Source: an uncultured Treponema sp.
Lineage (GTDB): Bacteria; Spirochaetota; Spirochaetia; Treponematales; Treponemataceae
Assembly (NCBI GenBank): GCA_937885235.1
Contig: CAKZZK010000248.1
Location: 1-13,266, forward strand
Reading direction: 5' to 3'
Length of the DNA stretch: 13,266 bases
How positions within the stretch are numbered: position 1 is the stretch's first letter; every line of letters starts with the position of its first letter. The notes beneath the pieces were generated by a model. The model made no database searches, was not told where the DNA came from, and worked only from the letters and a program-made list of their open reading frames with translations. Shown here in pieces: positions 1 to 6,731 of this stretch. The translations under genes and the position numbers were made by a program.

Positions 1-114
1 TTCCCTCCGGCAGCGTGAGCAGCTGAGCAGGTGCAGCGTGAGCGAAAGTGGCAGCCGTTCGCCCTTTCCAATCGAAAGAAATTCTTCCATATAGTAGTGA
101 CAATCTTTCTTCAT
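1..114 (-). CDS. Zinc-finger anti-sigma factor, N-terminal part (cut by window edge)
   Basis: Only the first 38 codons lie in the window. The start ATG (114-112) follows an AGGAG ribosome binding site 6 nt upstream and comes 10 nt after the stop of the ECF sigma gene. Around residue 28 the peptide reads LHLLSCSRC, which is the H-x3-C-x2-C signature of the zinc-binding anti-sigma (ZAS) fold. In that family this domain binds and holds an ECF sigma factor, often with a membrane segment further on. Seen: the motif, the ribosome binding site and the position directly after a sigma gene. Inferred: that it controls the neighbouring sigma factor. The C-terminal part, including any membrane helix or sensor domain, is outside the window. 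Confidence 0.72.
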   Translation of the reverse strand, partial: MKKDCHYYMEEFLSIGKGERLPLSLTLHLLSCSRCRRE

Positions 115-124
115 AACAGCTCCT

Positions 125-712
125 TTATCTGTATGCGTCAAGCTTCTCGCGCAGGATTTTTTTTGCGCGGAAGATGTGGGATTTTATGGTGTTCAGGGGA
201 AGTCCGGTGACTTTGGCTATTTCGTCGTATGCTAAATCATGGAAAAAATAGAGGTCTATGCAGCTTGCATATTGCGGCGGTAAATCTGTCACCGCCTCCT
301 TTACTGCTTCCGCGCTCAGGCGGCGTATTTCCGCTTCTTCTGGCGTCCTGTCGAGCGCAGGCAGTTCCGTCTCATCGGCGATGGACTCAAAGTCCTTCTT
401 GCGTTTCTTGTTGTTGATGGCGGTGGTGTAGGCTATCCTCGTAAGCCAGGTGGAAAACAGGCTTTTTTTCCTGAAGCTTGCAAGGTTTACATATACTTTG
501 AGAAATACTTCCTGTACGAAGTCCTCCGTGTCGGCGGCGTTGTGGAAAAAGTTTCTGCCTATTGCCTGCACCCTGTTCTGGTAGAGCGCCATGAGCTTAG
601 CAAAGGCTGCCTGCTTGCCCGAGAGCACATCCTTTATGAGCGCGTTGTCCCGCACCCGCGTGAAGGTGTTTTCTATGCTTCGGGCAAGCCCCTGCACCGA
701 AGGGGTTTTCAT
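125..712 (-). CDS. ECF-type RNA polymerase sigma factor (sigma-70 family, group 4)
   Basis: A 195-residue sigma factor with only regions 2 and 4, the normal ECF size. Region 2 is at about residues 37-105, with DTEDFVQEVFLKVY (61-74) as the core-binding and -10 recognition helix and FSTWLTRIAYTTAINNKKR following. Region 4 is at about 135-190, with the helix-turn-helix AYDEIAKVTGLPLNTIKSHI. The reading frame stays open further upstream to 847. The ATG at 712 is chosen because it overlaps the previous gene's stop as ATGA, the family N-terminus begins near there, and the extra upstream residues are antisense-like and lie inside the preceding gene. No strong ribosome binding site precedes it, so translational coupling is likely. 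It is followed at once by a zinc-finger anti-sigma gene. The target regulon is not visible. Confidence 0.9.
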   Translation of the reverse strand: MKTPSVQGLARSIENTFTRVRDNALIKDVLSGKQAAFAKLMALYQNRVQAIGRNFFHNAADTEDFVQEVFLKVYVNLASFRKKSLFSTWLTRIAYTTAINNKKRKKDFESIADETELPALDRTPEEAEIRRLSAEAVKEAVTDLPPQYASCIDLYFFHDLAYDEIAKVTGLPLNTIKSHIFRAKKILREKLDAYR

Positions 713-1041
713 TCTTGCGTCATTCTGGCAAAAACGATGAGCGCAAGCCCTATGGCAAGCGGCAAAAGTCCCCCCAGTAAACCCCATGACTTGCCGCTGA
801 GCAGGATGAACATAGTCGTGAGGACTAGTCCTGTGCCCACAAGGCAAAGCCCCGCGAGCAGCGAGAAAGCCCTCAGCTTAAAGCGGGGAGGCGTATAGCT
901 GCCTTTCAGGATGCGCAGTTTTGTTTCATGGTGCCGCCACAGGAGGGCAAAGAATATGAGTATGGCGGCAAAGGTAATGCCCGCCACAGGAATGATGGCG
1001 ACAATGATCTGCGCCGCGGGCGTAAGGGATTCTGTTTCCAT
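709..1041 (-). CDS. Small three-helix membrane protein (DUF6249-like, unknown function)
   Basis: A 110-residue protein with three predicted membrane helices, at about residues 11-34, 59-81 and 86-105. A basic loop (residues 35-57, with RHHETKLRILKG) sits between the first two. The HETK-x3-L-x-G loop followed by paired helices resembles the DUF6249 family, which often sits beside ECF sigma genes; this assignment is from memory. The start is supported by AAGGAGAGG just upstream. Its stop overlaps the sigma factor start by 4 bp, so the two are probably translated together. A plausible role is a membrane partner of the sigma/anti-sigma pair, but no function can be read from the sequence. Confidence 0.8.
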   Translation of the reverse strand: METESLTPAAQIIVAIIPVAGITFAAILIFFALLWRHHETKLRILKGSYTPPRFKLRAFSLLAGLCLVGTGLVLTTMFILLSGKSWGLLGGLLPLAIGLALIVFARMTQE

Positions 1042-1090
1042 AGAGACCTCTCCTTGTTGGACACCGCTCCTTTTTTAAAAGTTTCAAGAA

Positions 1091-1633
1091 CTAGGAGAAA
1101 AACATATATTCAGTGAAGTACACGTTTTCAATTTTGCCGAGCACCAGCTGTTCGTTGATGAGAGCGCAAAGCTCTTCCTTAATCTGTGTGAGTCCCTTTG
1201 CCTTTAGCTCGCTTTCCGTGTACATGCCGAAGTAATTTTCAATGATGTTCTGCTCTTTGCGCCTTTTCTGCTTGAGCTCTTCAAGTAAGGGCGTGTCCCC
1301 TGCGGCGAGGGAGAACCACGGTTCAACGATGAGCAGCGCGCCCGTGTGGGAGTCATCGGGGCTTTTGGTAATGGTGCGGATCTGGCCAAGCTCCGTATAG
1401 GCGTTAAGCCGCTTGTCTGATTTGCGGCTTGCGGAGATAAGCCGCTCAGGACTGGGGTCAGCTCTGCGGTACTGCGAGCCGATGCCGTCCTTGTTCGTGA
1501 CGAGGGCGACAGCTGTCCCTCCCACGAGCACGACTATCAGCAGCACCAGAATGACGCTGAGGAAGGTGGTCAGGGGCGAACCTGTCTTCTTTGCTTCGTG
1601 ATAGGGGTCAAGGTTGTAGTTGTCACCGTACAT
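1091..1633 (-). CDS. FliL-family flagellar basal body-associated protein (paralogue-like)
   Basis: A 180-residue protein with a short cytoplasmic N-terminus, one membrane helix at about residues 22-46, and a periplasmic domain. The C-terminus has the FliL pattern: a strand (GALLIVEPWFSLA), a charged helix ending KEQNIIENYFGMYTESEL, an amphipathic helix (IKEELCALINEQL), and the closing GKIENVYFTEYMF. FliL proteins ring the stator of the flagellar motor and affect torque or stator stability. The ATG at 1633 is preferred over one at 1660 because a strong GAGGAGG site lies directly before it. Its first 11 bp overlap the end of hflX. It sits with hflX and a sigma factor, not with flagellar genes, so it may be a second FliL-like protein with a changed role. 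Family call fairly sure; function inferred. Confidence 0.72.
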   Translation of the reverse strand: MYGDNYNLDPYHEAKKTGSPLTTFLSVILVLLIVVLVGGTAVALVTNKDGIGSQYRRADPSPERLISASRKSDKRLNAYTELGQIRTITKSPDDSHTGALLIVEPWFSLAAGDTPLLEELKQKRRKEQNIIENYFGMYTESELKAKGLTQIKEELCALINEQLVLGKIENVYFTEYMFFS

Positions 1634-2915
1634 AGGTTTCCTCCTCTCTTGCCAATGCATATTGTGCCAGAAGCGCGAGCGTCCGTCCTTCCGGTATGCG
1701 GGCGCTGAGCTTCACGCAGTCTTCCTGCCAGTCTTCGGAAAGAATGGTGCCGTTTTTGCGAACGCTTTCCACCAGAGCGCTTTCCGCCAGGGGAATGCGG
1801 TAGGAACGGAGCTCCCCGAACAGCGATTTTGTCAGCTGCTGAAACAGCTCTTCAAAGCCCTGCCCCGTCTTTGCGCTCAGGGCGAGCGCGTCGGGGAAGG
1901 CTGCGCGCAGCTCTGAGAGCCTGAGCATATCTCCCTGCACGCGGTCAATCTTGTTCAGCAGTATCAGGCGGGGAAGATCTGTCGCCCCTATTTCGTCAAG
2001 GACGTGGAGCACCTGCTCGTACTGGCTTTTGCAGTCGGTATCGCTTGCGTCAACCGTGAGCAGAAGCAGGTCTGCATGGGCGCTTTCCTCCAGCGTGGAC
2101 TTGAATGCCTCTATGAGCGTGTGGGGCAGGTGGGAGATAAAGCCTACGGTGTCTGTCAGGAGCACGGTCGCTCCCTCTGCCAGATTCAGCTTCCTCGTGG
2201 TGGGGTCAAGCGTGGCAAAAAGCTTGTCTTCCACGAACACTTCCGCTCCGGTAAGCGCGTTGAGCAGGCTCGATTTGCCCGCATTCGTGTAGCCCACAAG
2301 CGCACAGCTGGGCGTGGCGGAACGCTCCCGCTGCCTGTGCTGAGTGCGGCGCGTCATCTGCACCTGAGAGAGTTCCTTCTTTATCTGGATGATTTTATCT
2401 TCTATGCGGCGCCTGTCAAGTTCAAGCTGTGTTTCTCCGCTTCCCTTGTTGCCGAATGCGCCTCCCCGCTGACGGGAAAGCGCCCCGTAGCTGTGACTGA
2501 GCCTCGGCAGGGAGTAAGTGAGCTGTGCGAGCTCCACCTGCAGGACGGCCTCCTTTGTCTGTGCCCGCTGAGCAAAAATGCGGATGATAACCTCGTTGCG
2601 GTCAAAGACAGGCAGGTTTACCAGTTTTTCCCAGTTGCGCTGTTTTGTGGGGTCTATATCCCAGTCAAAGATGATGCAGTCAGCCATGAGCCCTTTTGCC
2701 CTGTCTGCAATTTCCAATGCCTTGCCCTTGCCAAGTCCGTAAGCGGGTGTCGGCTCCCTGCGGACGAGCAGCACTGCGTCAGCCACTTCCATATCCAGAG
2801 AGTGCACCAGATTTTCAAGCTCGTGGGGGTAGCCGTCAGCACCCTGCTCCCGCGGGGGAGGGGCAACAAGCAGGCAGCGAACTTTTTTTTCTTCTTCAGC
2901 TTTGACTTCTATCAT
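1623..2915 (-). CDS. hflX: GTPase HflX
   Basis: A 430-residue HflX, the usual length. HflX is a ribosome-associated GTPase that binds 50S subunits and can split or rescue stalled ribosomes, mainly under stress. The N-terminal domain spans about residues 12-160; a coiled linker (GETQLELDRRRIEDKI, about 160-190) follows. The G domain has G1 GYTNAGKS (208-215), G3 DTVG (255-258), G4 NKID (321-324) and G5 SAKTG (347-351). A C-terminal domain completes it. The start at 2915 fits the family N-terminus but lacks a ribosome binding site, and the -10 box ends only 11 nt before it, so the mRNA should be nearly leaderless. It heads a run with the FliL-like, membrane, sigma and anti-sigma genes, which suggests a link between ribosome stress and the envelope; that link is inference. 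Confidence 0.96.
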   Translation of the reverse strand: MIEVKAEEEKKVRCLLVAPPPREQGADGYPHELENLVHSLDMEVADAVLLVRREPTPAYGLGKGKALEIADRAKGLMADCIIFDWDIDPTKQRNWEKLVNLPVFDRNEVIIRIFAQRAQTKEAVLQVELAQLTYSLPRLSHSYGALSRQRGGAFGNKGSGETQLELDRRRIEDKIIQIKKELSQVQMTRRTQHRQRERSATPSCALVGYTNAGKSSLLNALTGAEVFVEDKLFATLDPTTRKLNLAEGATVLLTDTVGFISHLPHTLIEAFKSTLEESAHADLLLLTVDASDTDCKSQYEQVLHVLDEIGATDLPRLILLNKIDRVQGDMLRLSELRAAFPDALALSAKTGQGFEELFQQLTKSLFGELRSYRIPLAESALVESVRKNGTILSEDWQEDCVKLSARIPEGRTLALLAQYALAREEETYVR

Positions 2916-2931
2916 ATTCTTGCCGTATAAT
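2902..2931 (+). promoter_or_regulatory. Promoter of the 70-codon gene, divergent from hflX
   Basis: A -35 box TTGACT (2902-2907), an 18-bp spacer and a perfect -10 box TATAAT (2926-2931). The -10 box overlaps the hflX -10 box on the other strand by five bases (GTATAATAC is nearly self-complementary). The -35 box lies within the first codons of hflX. The transcription start is expected near 2938, about 12 nt before the ATG at 2950. Confidence 0.7.
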
Positions 2932-2955
2932 ACCGATTAGTTAAAAAGAATGCAA
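2927..2955 (-). promoter_or_regulatory. hflX promoter, sharing its -10 box with the divergent promoter
   Basis: On the minus strand a -35 box TTGCAT (2950-2955), a 17-bp spacer and a -10 box TATTAT (2927-2932) match a housekeeping promoter. The -35 box covers the start codon of the divergent small gene. The expected transcription start, about 2920, leaves roughly 5 nt before the hflX ATG. Confidence 0.75.
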
Positions 2956-3162
2956 TCTGATAATTCAAAAACAGAAAACAGTCTACTATCTCACAATCAG
3001 GCAATCCCCAGAGGATTGCTGCAAAGGGCATTATCTATGGAACAAACATCACAGGCTATCATTATCCGCGACGGAATCTATATGATTCCGTCAGATCTCG
3101 AAACTTCTTCAGTTAAACTTGATCCTGCTTTAAAAGCGCTCGTTGAATCCGTCCGCCACTAG
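2950..3162 (+). CDS. Small protein of unknown function (70 residues)
   Basis: This is the only plus-strand gene in the left half of the window, and it is richer in A and T than its neighbours. It has its own good promoter and a 12-nt leader with only a weak purine run (AAAAAGA) as a ribosome site. An alternative start at 3039 has AAAGGG upstream and would give 41 residues beginning MEQTSQ. The C-terminal half reads like a folded peptide (AIIIRDGIYMIPSDLE, then a helix LDPALKALVESV). The first 29 residues are polar and low in complexity. There is no signal peptide and no membrane helix. I do not recognise a family. The promoter makes a real transcript likely; that it is translated is an inference. 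Confidence 0.6.
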   Translation: MQSDNSKTENSLLSHNQAIPRGLLQRALSMEQTSQAIIIRDGIYMIPSDLETSSVKLDPALKALVESVRH

Positions 3163-3179
3163 GAAGCTTCGCCTTCCTA
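3160..3179. other. Hairpin joining the two convergent stop codons
   Basis: TAGGAAG (3160-3166) and CTTCCTA (3173-3179) form a perfect 7-bp stem around a 6-nt loop. The stem's ends are the TAG stop of the small plus-strand gene and, on the other strand, the TAG stop of the 510-residue gene. No run of T follows on either strand, so it does not fit a standard intrinsic terminator, but it could act as a weak two-way terminator or protect mRNA ends. Confidence 0.5.
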
Positions 3180-4709
3180 GCCCAGATCGCTGATGGTAAT
3201 CTGGAAATTCTGTAAGAGTGACACAAAGTTGAACAGAGTCTTGTAGACATCGATGCACATCTGCTTGAGCTTGCCCTCTGCAAAGTGGTCAAGCTCCTTC
3301 CAGTTGACGATTAACTCGCTGTGGGGCTTTACAAAGTCCTCCAACGCCATCTTCAAATTCTTGTCATAGTTCACCATGTGCTGCCGTGCGGTGAGGAGGA
3401 GCTTTGCCGCCTCATTGTTGCCGTCATTCAGCACCATCACCGCAATGTTGCGTGCTTCCTTGTCCCTCTCTATGCGTGGCATAAGCGTTTTAAGCTTGTT
3501 GCCATATTCGCCGCTTTCTGCAAATTTATCGTCAAGGGTGATGATTTTGCTCGAAATGTCCATCAGCTGATGGAATGCCTCGCTGAGGGGCTTTGCGAGC
3601 TGCTGTGTAGCCCATTCGCCGCGAACCACAAGGATGTCCGTCAGTTCCCGCATATCCTTTTTAAGATAGTTTAACGAGAAGTATTTCAGATAGCTCAGGG
3701 GATCCGCGTAGAGGAAGCTGCCGAGCTTTTTCCGCGCATATACAGAGCTGCCCGTCTCATTATAGTTTTTGAGCGGCTCTATGTTCGTATTGCCGAAGAT
3801 TTCGGAAAGCAGGCCGCCTACTTTGCCCGCCGTCTGCTTTGCCTTGAGGTCATCCAGAATTTCTTCTACAGACTTGCGTGTCTGGGAAATATAGTCGTCC
3901 ATCACGTGCAGCTCTTCGGTCTTCACAATCTCGCGGTAGCCGGGATTTTCGGTGATGAGCTGCACCATCATTTCAAGCACGCGCTGCTCGCGGAGCGTCT
4001 TGAGCCTTGCGAGTATTTTCTTCCATATATTAAGCGTTATTGGCTCCACGCCCTTGAGGTTCTTGAGCAGCTTGAACACATCGTCCCAGTCAGCATCAAA
4101 AGGCAAAGTCCATGCGACCGCGGAAAAATTCTTGATGTCTTCCAATATATAAGAGGAACCTATGGTCTGGAATTTAGGCGGGGCGTTGAAGTTGTGTTCT
4201 TTGAGCCTGCTGTCGAACTTTTTCAGGAAGAAGAAAAAATCGTACTGGGCGAAGTTTTTGAGCAGGTTGAGCTTTGTGTAGAGTGCGTCTGTCCTTGCAA
4301 TCTTTTCGCTCGTAAAGTCCGCATTGAATTTCTGCAGCTGCTCGTTCACTGTGTGCGTCACCTGATTGAGCGGGTTTGTGCCCGCCATCTTCACGATGTC
4401 TTCCTCTGTGAGGGATTCTATTATATTCCTCTGGTTTTCAGACAGGGACTGTTCAATGACCACCCGTTTAAGCGCGTTGGGTGCGGTGTTTGCAAACATA
4501 AGCTGGAGCGGAGATATAGCTTTGTAAATCTCATAGAAGAATTTAGCCATGGAGGCATCAATTTCATGTGAACCAGCTTTATAGAAGTGAAATTTTGTCT
4601 TGGAGAGGTCTTTTGCAATCTTTTTGAGCAGCCGCTTCTTGACGGCGTTTGCATCTCCCCCGCCAAGAACGCTAGCCAGTATACTCTGAATAAAATTAGC
4701 CTTTGCCAT
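3177..4709 (-). CDS. Conserved spirochaete-type protein of unknown function (510 residues)
   Basis: A mostly helical, charged, soluble-looking protein with no signal peptide, no convincing membrane helix and no nucleotide-binding or catalytic motif I can identify. It opens MAKANFIQSILASVLGGGDANAVKKRLLKK. Visible features are a run of five aromatic residues (FFFFF, about 158-162), long amphipathic helices, and a helical C-terminus ending NFQITISDLG. It resembles the Treponema-specific DUF5312 proteins, an assignment from memory that should be tested. The start is supported by a near-perfect promoter with the -10 box just 9 nt upstream; no ribosome binding site exists, so its mRNA should be almost leaderless. 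It lies 77 nt after uup on the same strand but has its own promoter, and it converges on the small gene. Function unknown. Confidence 0.85.
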   Translation of the reverse strand: MAKANFIQSILASVLGGGDANAVKKRLLKKIAKDLSKTKFHFYKAGSHEIDASMAKFFYEIYKAISPLQLMFANTAPNALKRVVIEQSLSENQRNIIESLTEEDIVKMAGTNPLNQVTHTVNEQLQKFNADFTSEKIARTDALYTKLNLLKNFAQYDFFFFLKKFDSRLKEHNFNAPPKFQTIGSSYILEDIKNFSAVAWTLPFDADWDDVFKLLKNLKGVEPITLNIWKKILARLKTLREQRVLEMMVQLITENPGYREIVKTEELHVMDDYISQTRKSVEEILDDLKAKQTAGKVGGLLSEIFGNTNIEPLKNYNETGSSVYARKKLGSFLYADPLSYLKYFSLNYLKKDMRELTDILVVRGEWATQQLAKPLSEAFHQLMDISSKIITLDDKFAESGEYGNKLKTLMPRIERDKEARNIAVMVLNDGNNEAAKLLLTARQHMVNYDKNLKMALEDFVKPHSELIVNWKELDHFAEGKLKQMCIDVYKTLFNFVSLLQNFQITISDLG

Positions 4710-4718
4710 AGTATTACT

Positions 4719-4758
4719 ACTATACGTGATATAAAGGATTTAGTCAATGAATATTCAT
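4719..4758 (-). promoter_or_regulatory. Promoter of the 510-residue gene with an adjoining palindrome
   Basis: On the minus strand a -35 box TTGACT (4742-4747), a 17-bp spacer and a -10 box TATAGT (4719-4724). Only 9 nt separate the -10 box from the ATG, so transcription should begin 0-3 nt before the start codon. A perfect 12-bp palindrome, ATGAATATTCAT (4747-4758), abuts the -35 box and could be a regulator site. Confidence 0.75.
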
Positions 4759-4786
4759 ATATCGCTTAAAAGAGACTGTAATCATA

Positions 4787-6688
4787 TCACGCAAACTCGG
4801 CGAGTTCCTCCCAGCGCGCATACTTTTGCTCAAGGCTGTCGCTCAGCTCGCTGTACTCCTTGCCCGCCGCCTGTGCTTTGGCATAATCGCCGTCCGCCAT
4901 CGCCGCTTCAAGCTCTTTTTGCCTGCGCTCCAAATCTGCAATTTCTTTTTCGAGCGCTTCAAATTCCCGCCGCTCCTTGAACGAAAGCTTGCGGGGCTTG
5001 TCCGGTTCTTCGCGGAGTTTGGTGGCGTTTTCCTTCTGTGCAGCTTTCGCCGCATTTTTTTCTGCTACCAGCATCTTGCGGTAGGCAATGTATTCCGAGC
5101 ACTTGCCCACGTAGCCCGAAACGCTGCCGTCGTCTTCCAGAATGAAGAGGGTATCTGCCACCTTGTCCATAAAATAGCGGTCGTGGCTCACGACGAGCAG
5201 GCAGCCCTTGAAGCCCGTGAGGAACTGTTCAAGTATGTTCATCGTAAAGATGTCAAAGTCGTTGGTCGGTTCATCGAGAATGAGGAAATTGGGATTGCCC
5301 AGAAGCAGGCGTACCTGAAAGAGCCGCTTGCGTTCCCCGCCGGAGAGCGAGCTGAGCGGTGAATGCTGAATTTTGCCCGTAAAGCCAAACTGTTCAAGGA
5401 AGAGGCTCGCCCCCAGGCTAGTGCCGTCGTTGAGCTGCATCACTTCCGCCGCCTCTCTTGCGTAGTCAAGCACCGTCATGTCAAGCTTGGGGAACACGGG
5501 GTTTTGCTGGTAGTAGGCTATCGCTGTGTTCTGCCCCATGACCACGCTTCCTTCGTCGGGAGCTATGGTTCCCGTGATGATGTTGAGCAGGGTGGTCTTG
5601 CCCGTGGCGTTGTCGCCAAAGATGCCTATCTTCTCGCCCTTGGTAAAGGTATAGCTGAAATCCCTGATGACGGGGACTCCTTTCCCTGCGCTTGCGTAGC
5701 CCTTGGAGAAATTCTTTGTGATGCGGTGCAGCTCCAGCACCTTGCCGCCAAGCCTGCGCCCCGCCACCTCAAAACTAAAGCCCTTGTCCGCCTGAAATTT
5801 TTCGCGGTTGATGAGCGCCATATCGTGCTGGATGCGCGCCTTTGCCTTGGTGCCCCGTGCGCAGGGACCTCTCAAGAGCCAGTCACGCTCAAAGCGCAGG
5901 ACGCTTTCAATGCGCCGTTCCGTGTTTGCCTCAATCTCCGCTTCCACTTCTTTCTTTTCAAGGTAGCTTGAATAGTTGCCCACGTAGAGCTTGAGCTTGT
6001 GGCGGGCAAGCTCGTAGATATGGTTGCACACGGCGTCAAGGAAGTAGCGGTCGTGGGTTACCATGAGCACGGCGCGCTTTGTTTCCACCAGATAGTCCTG
6101 CAGCCATGCAATGGTGGTGATGTCGAGGTGGTTTGTGGGCTCGTCCAGCAAGAGCAGCTTTGTGTCCTCCACAAGCACCTGTGCGAGTGCCACCTTCTTT
6201 ACCATGCCGCCTGAAAGCTCTCCCATGCGGCGCGTCATATCATTTATGCCTAAGACGCCGAGTATGGATTGTACCTGCGCCTCATAGTTCCACAGGTCTC
6301 CCTGTTCCATCTGGGTGGTGAGCGTGTCCAGCTGCTTTTGCACGGCGGGGGAAGGAATGTCCGCCATCATATCGCAGAGCTCTTCGTACTTGCGTATGAT
6401 TTCAAGCTTGGGCGAGTGCGAGGCGAATATGTGGTCGCGTATGCTGTCTTCTGGATTGAATGGCGGATTTTGCGGCAGGTAGGACACCCCCGCCTCGTTG
6501 TTGATGACCACCGTGCCCTCGTCAGGCTGGAGCACGCCCGCAATCGTGTTGAGCAGGGTTGATTTGCCCGTGCCGTTGCGCCCGATGAGCGCGGCCTTGT
6601 GCCCCTCGTCAAGCCCGAAGCTCACTCCGGTAAACAGCGGCTCTTCCCGCCCTATTTTTGCAAGGTTGTTGATGGATAGCAGGTTCAT
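4787..6688 (-). CDS. uup: ABC-F family ATPase, Uup-like
   Basis: A 633-residue protein with two ABC domains and no membrane helices, so an ABC-F ATPase acting on ribosomes, not a transporter. Domain 1 has Walker A GRNGTGKS (36-43), signature LSGG (158-161) and Walker B ending DEPTNHLD. The inter-domain linker is at about 240-310. Domain 2 has Walker A GDNATGKT (358-365), LSGG (448-451) and DEPTNDFD. A charged coiled coil fills about 565-633. The length, the second-domain DEPTND form and the C-terminal coiled coil fit Uup better than EttA or antibiotic-resistance ABC-F proteins. The frame stays open to 6775, inside the tRNA terminator. The ATG at 6688 is chosen because the family begins there and an extended -10 box lies 10 nt upstream. 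There is no ribosome binding site, so a nearly leaderless mRNA is likely. Confidence 0.9.
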   Translation of the reverse strand: MNLLSINNLAKIGREEPLFTGVSFGLDEGHKAALIGRNGTGKSTLLNTIAGVLQPDEGTVVINNEAGVSYLPQNPPFNPEDSIRDHIFASHSPKLEIIRKYEELCDMMADIPSPAVQKQLDTLTTQMEQGDLWNYEAQVQSILGVLGINDMTRRMGELSGGMVKKVALAQVLVEDTKLLLLDEPTNHLDITTIAWLQDYLVETKRAVLMVTHDRYFLDAVCNHIYELARHKLKLYVGNYSSYLEKKEVEAEIEANTERRIESVLRFERDWLLRGPCARGTKAKARIQHDMALINREKFQADKGFSFEVAGRRLGGKVLELHRITKNFSKGYASAGKGVPVIRDFSYTFTKGEKIGIFGDNATGKTTLLNIITGTIAPDEGSVVMGQNTAIAYYQQNPVFPKLDMTVLDYAREAAEVMQLNDGTSLGASLFLEQFGFTGKIQHSPLSSLSGGERKRLFQVRLLLGNPNFLILDEPTNDFDIFTMNILEQFLTGFKGCLLVVSHDRYFMDKVADTLFILEDDGSVSGYVGKCSEYIAYRKMLVAEKNAAKAAQKENATKLREEPDKPRKLSFKERREFEALEKEIADLERRQKELEAAMADGDYAKAQAAGKEYSELSDSLEQKYARWEELAEFA

Positions 6689-6698
6689 AGCGGCATAT

Positions 6699-6707
6699 AT
6701 CATAGCA
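6699..6707 (-). promoter_or_regulatory. uup promoter (extended -10)
   Basis: On the minus strand TGCTATGAT is an extended -10 box (TGn followed by TATGAT). The best -35 candidate, TTCCCA at 18 bp, is poor, which extended -10 promoters tolerate. The hexamer ends 10 nt before the ATG, giving a predicted leader of about 4 nt. Confidence 0.6.
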
Positions 6708-6731
6708 CGGAATGGAAGTGTATGGGAAGAA

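Noticed and set aside
713..847. Upstream extension of the sigma factor frame to 847
   Set aside because: It would lie wholly inside the membrane-protein gene and adds residues unlike any sigma N-terminus; the ATG at 712 makes an ATGA overlap.
2004..2930. 308-codon open frame on the plus strand opposite hflX
   Set aside because: Antisense shadow of a certain gene; no promoter, ribosome site or recognisable domain.
3906..4571. 221-codon open frame opposite the 510-residue gene
   Set aside because: Antisense shadow with His/Cys-rich composition typical of reversed coding DNA.
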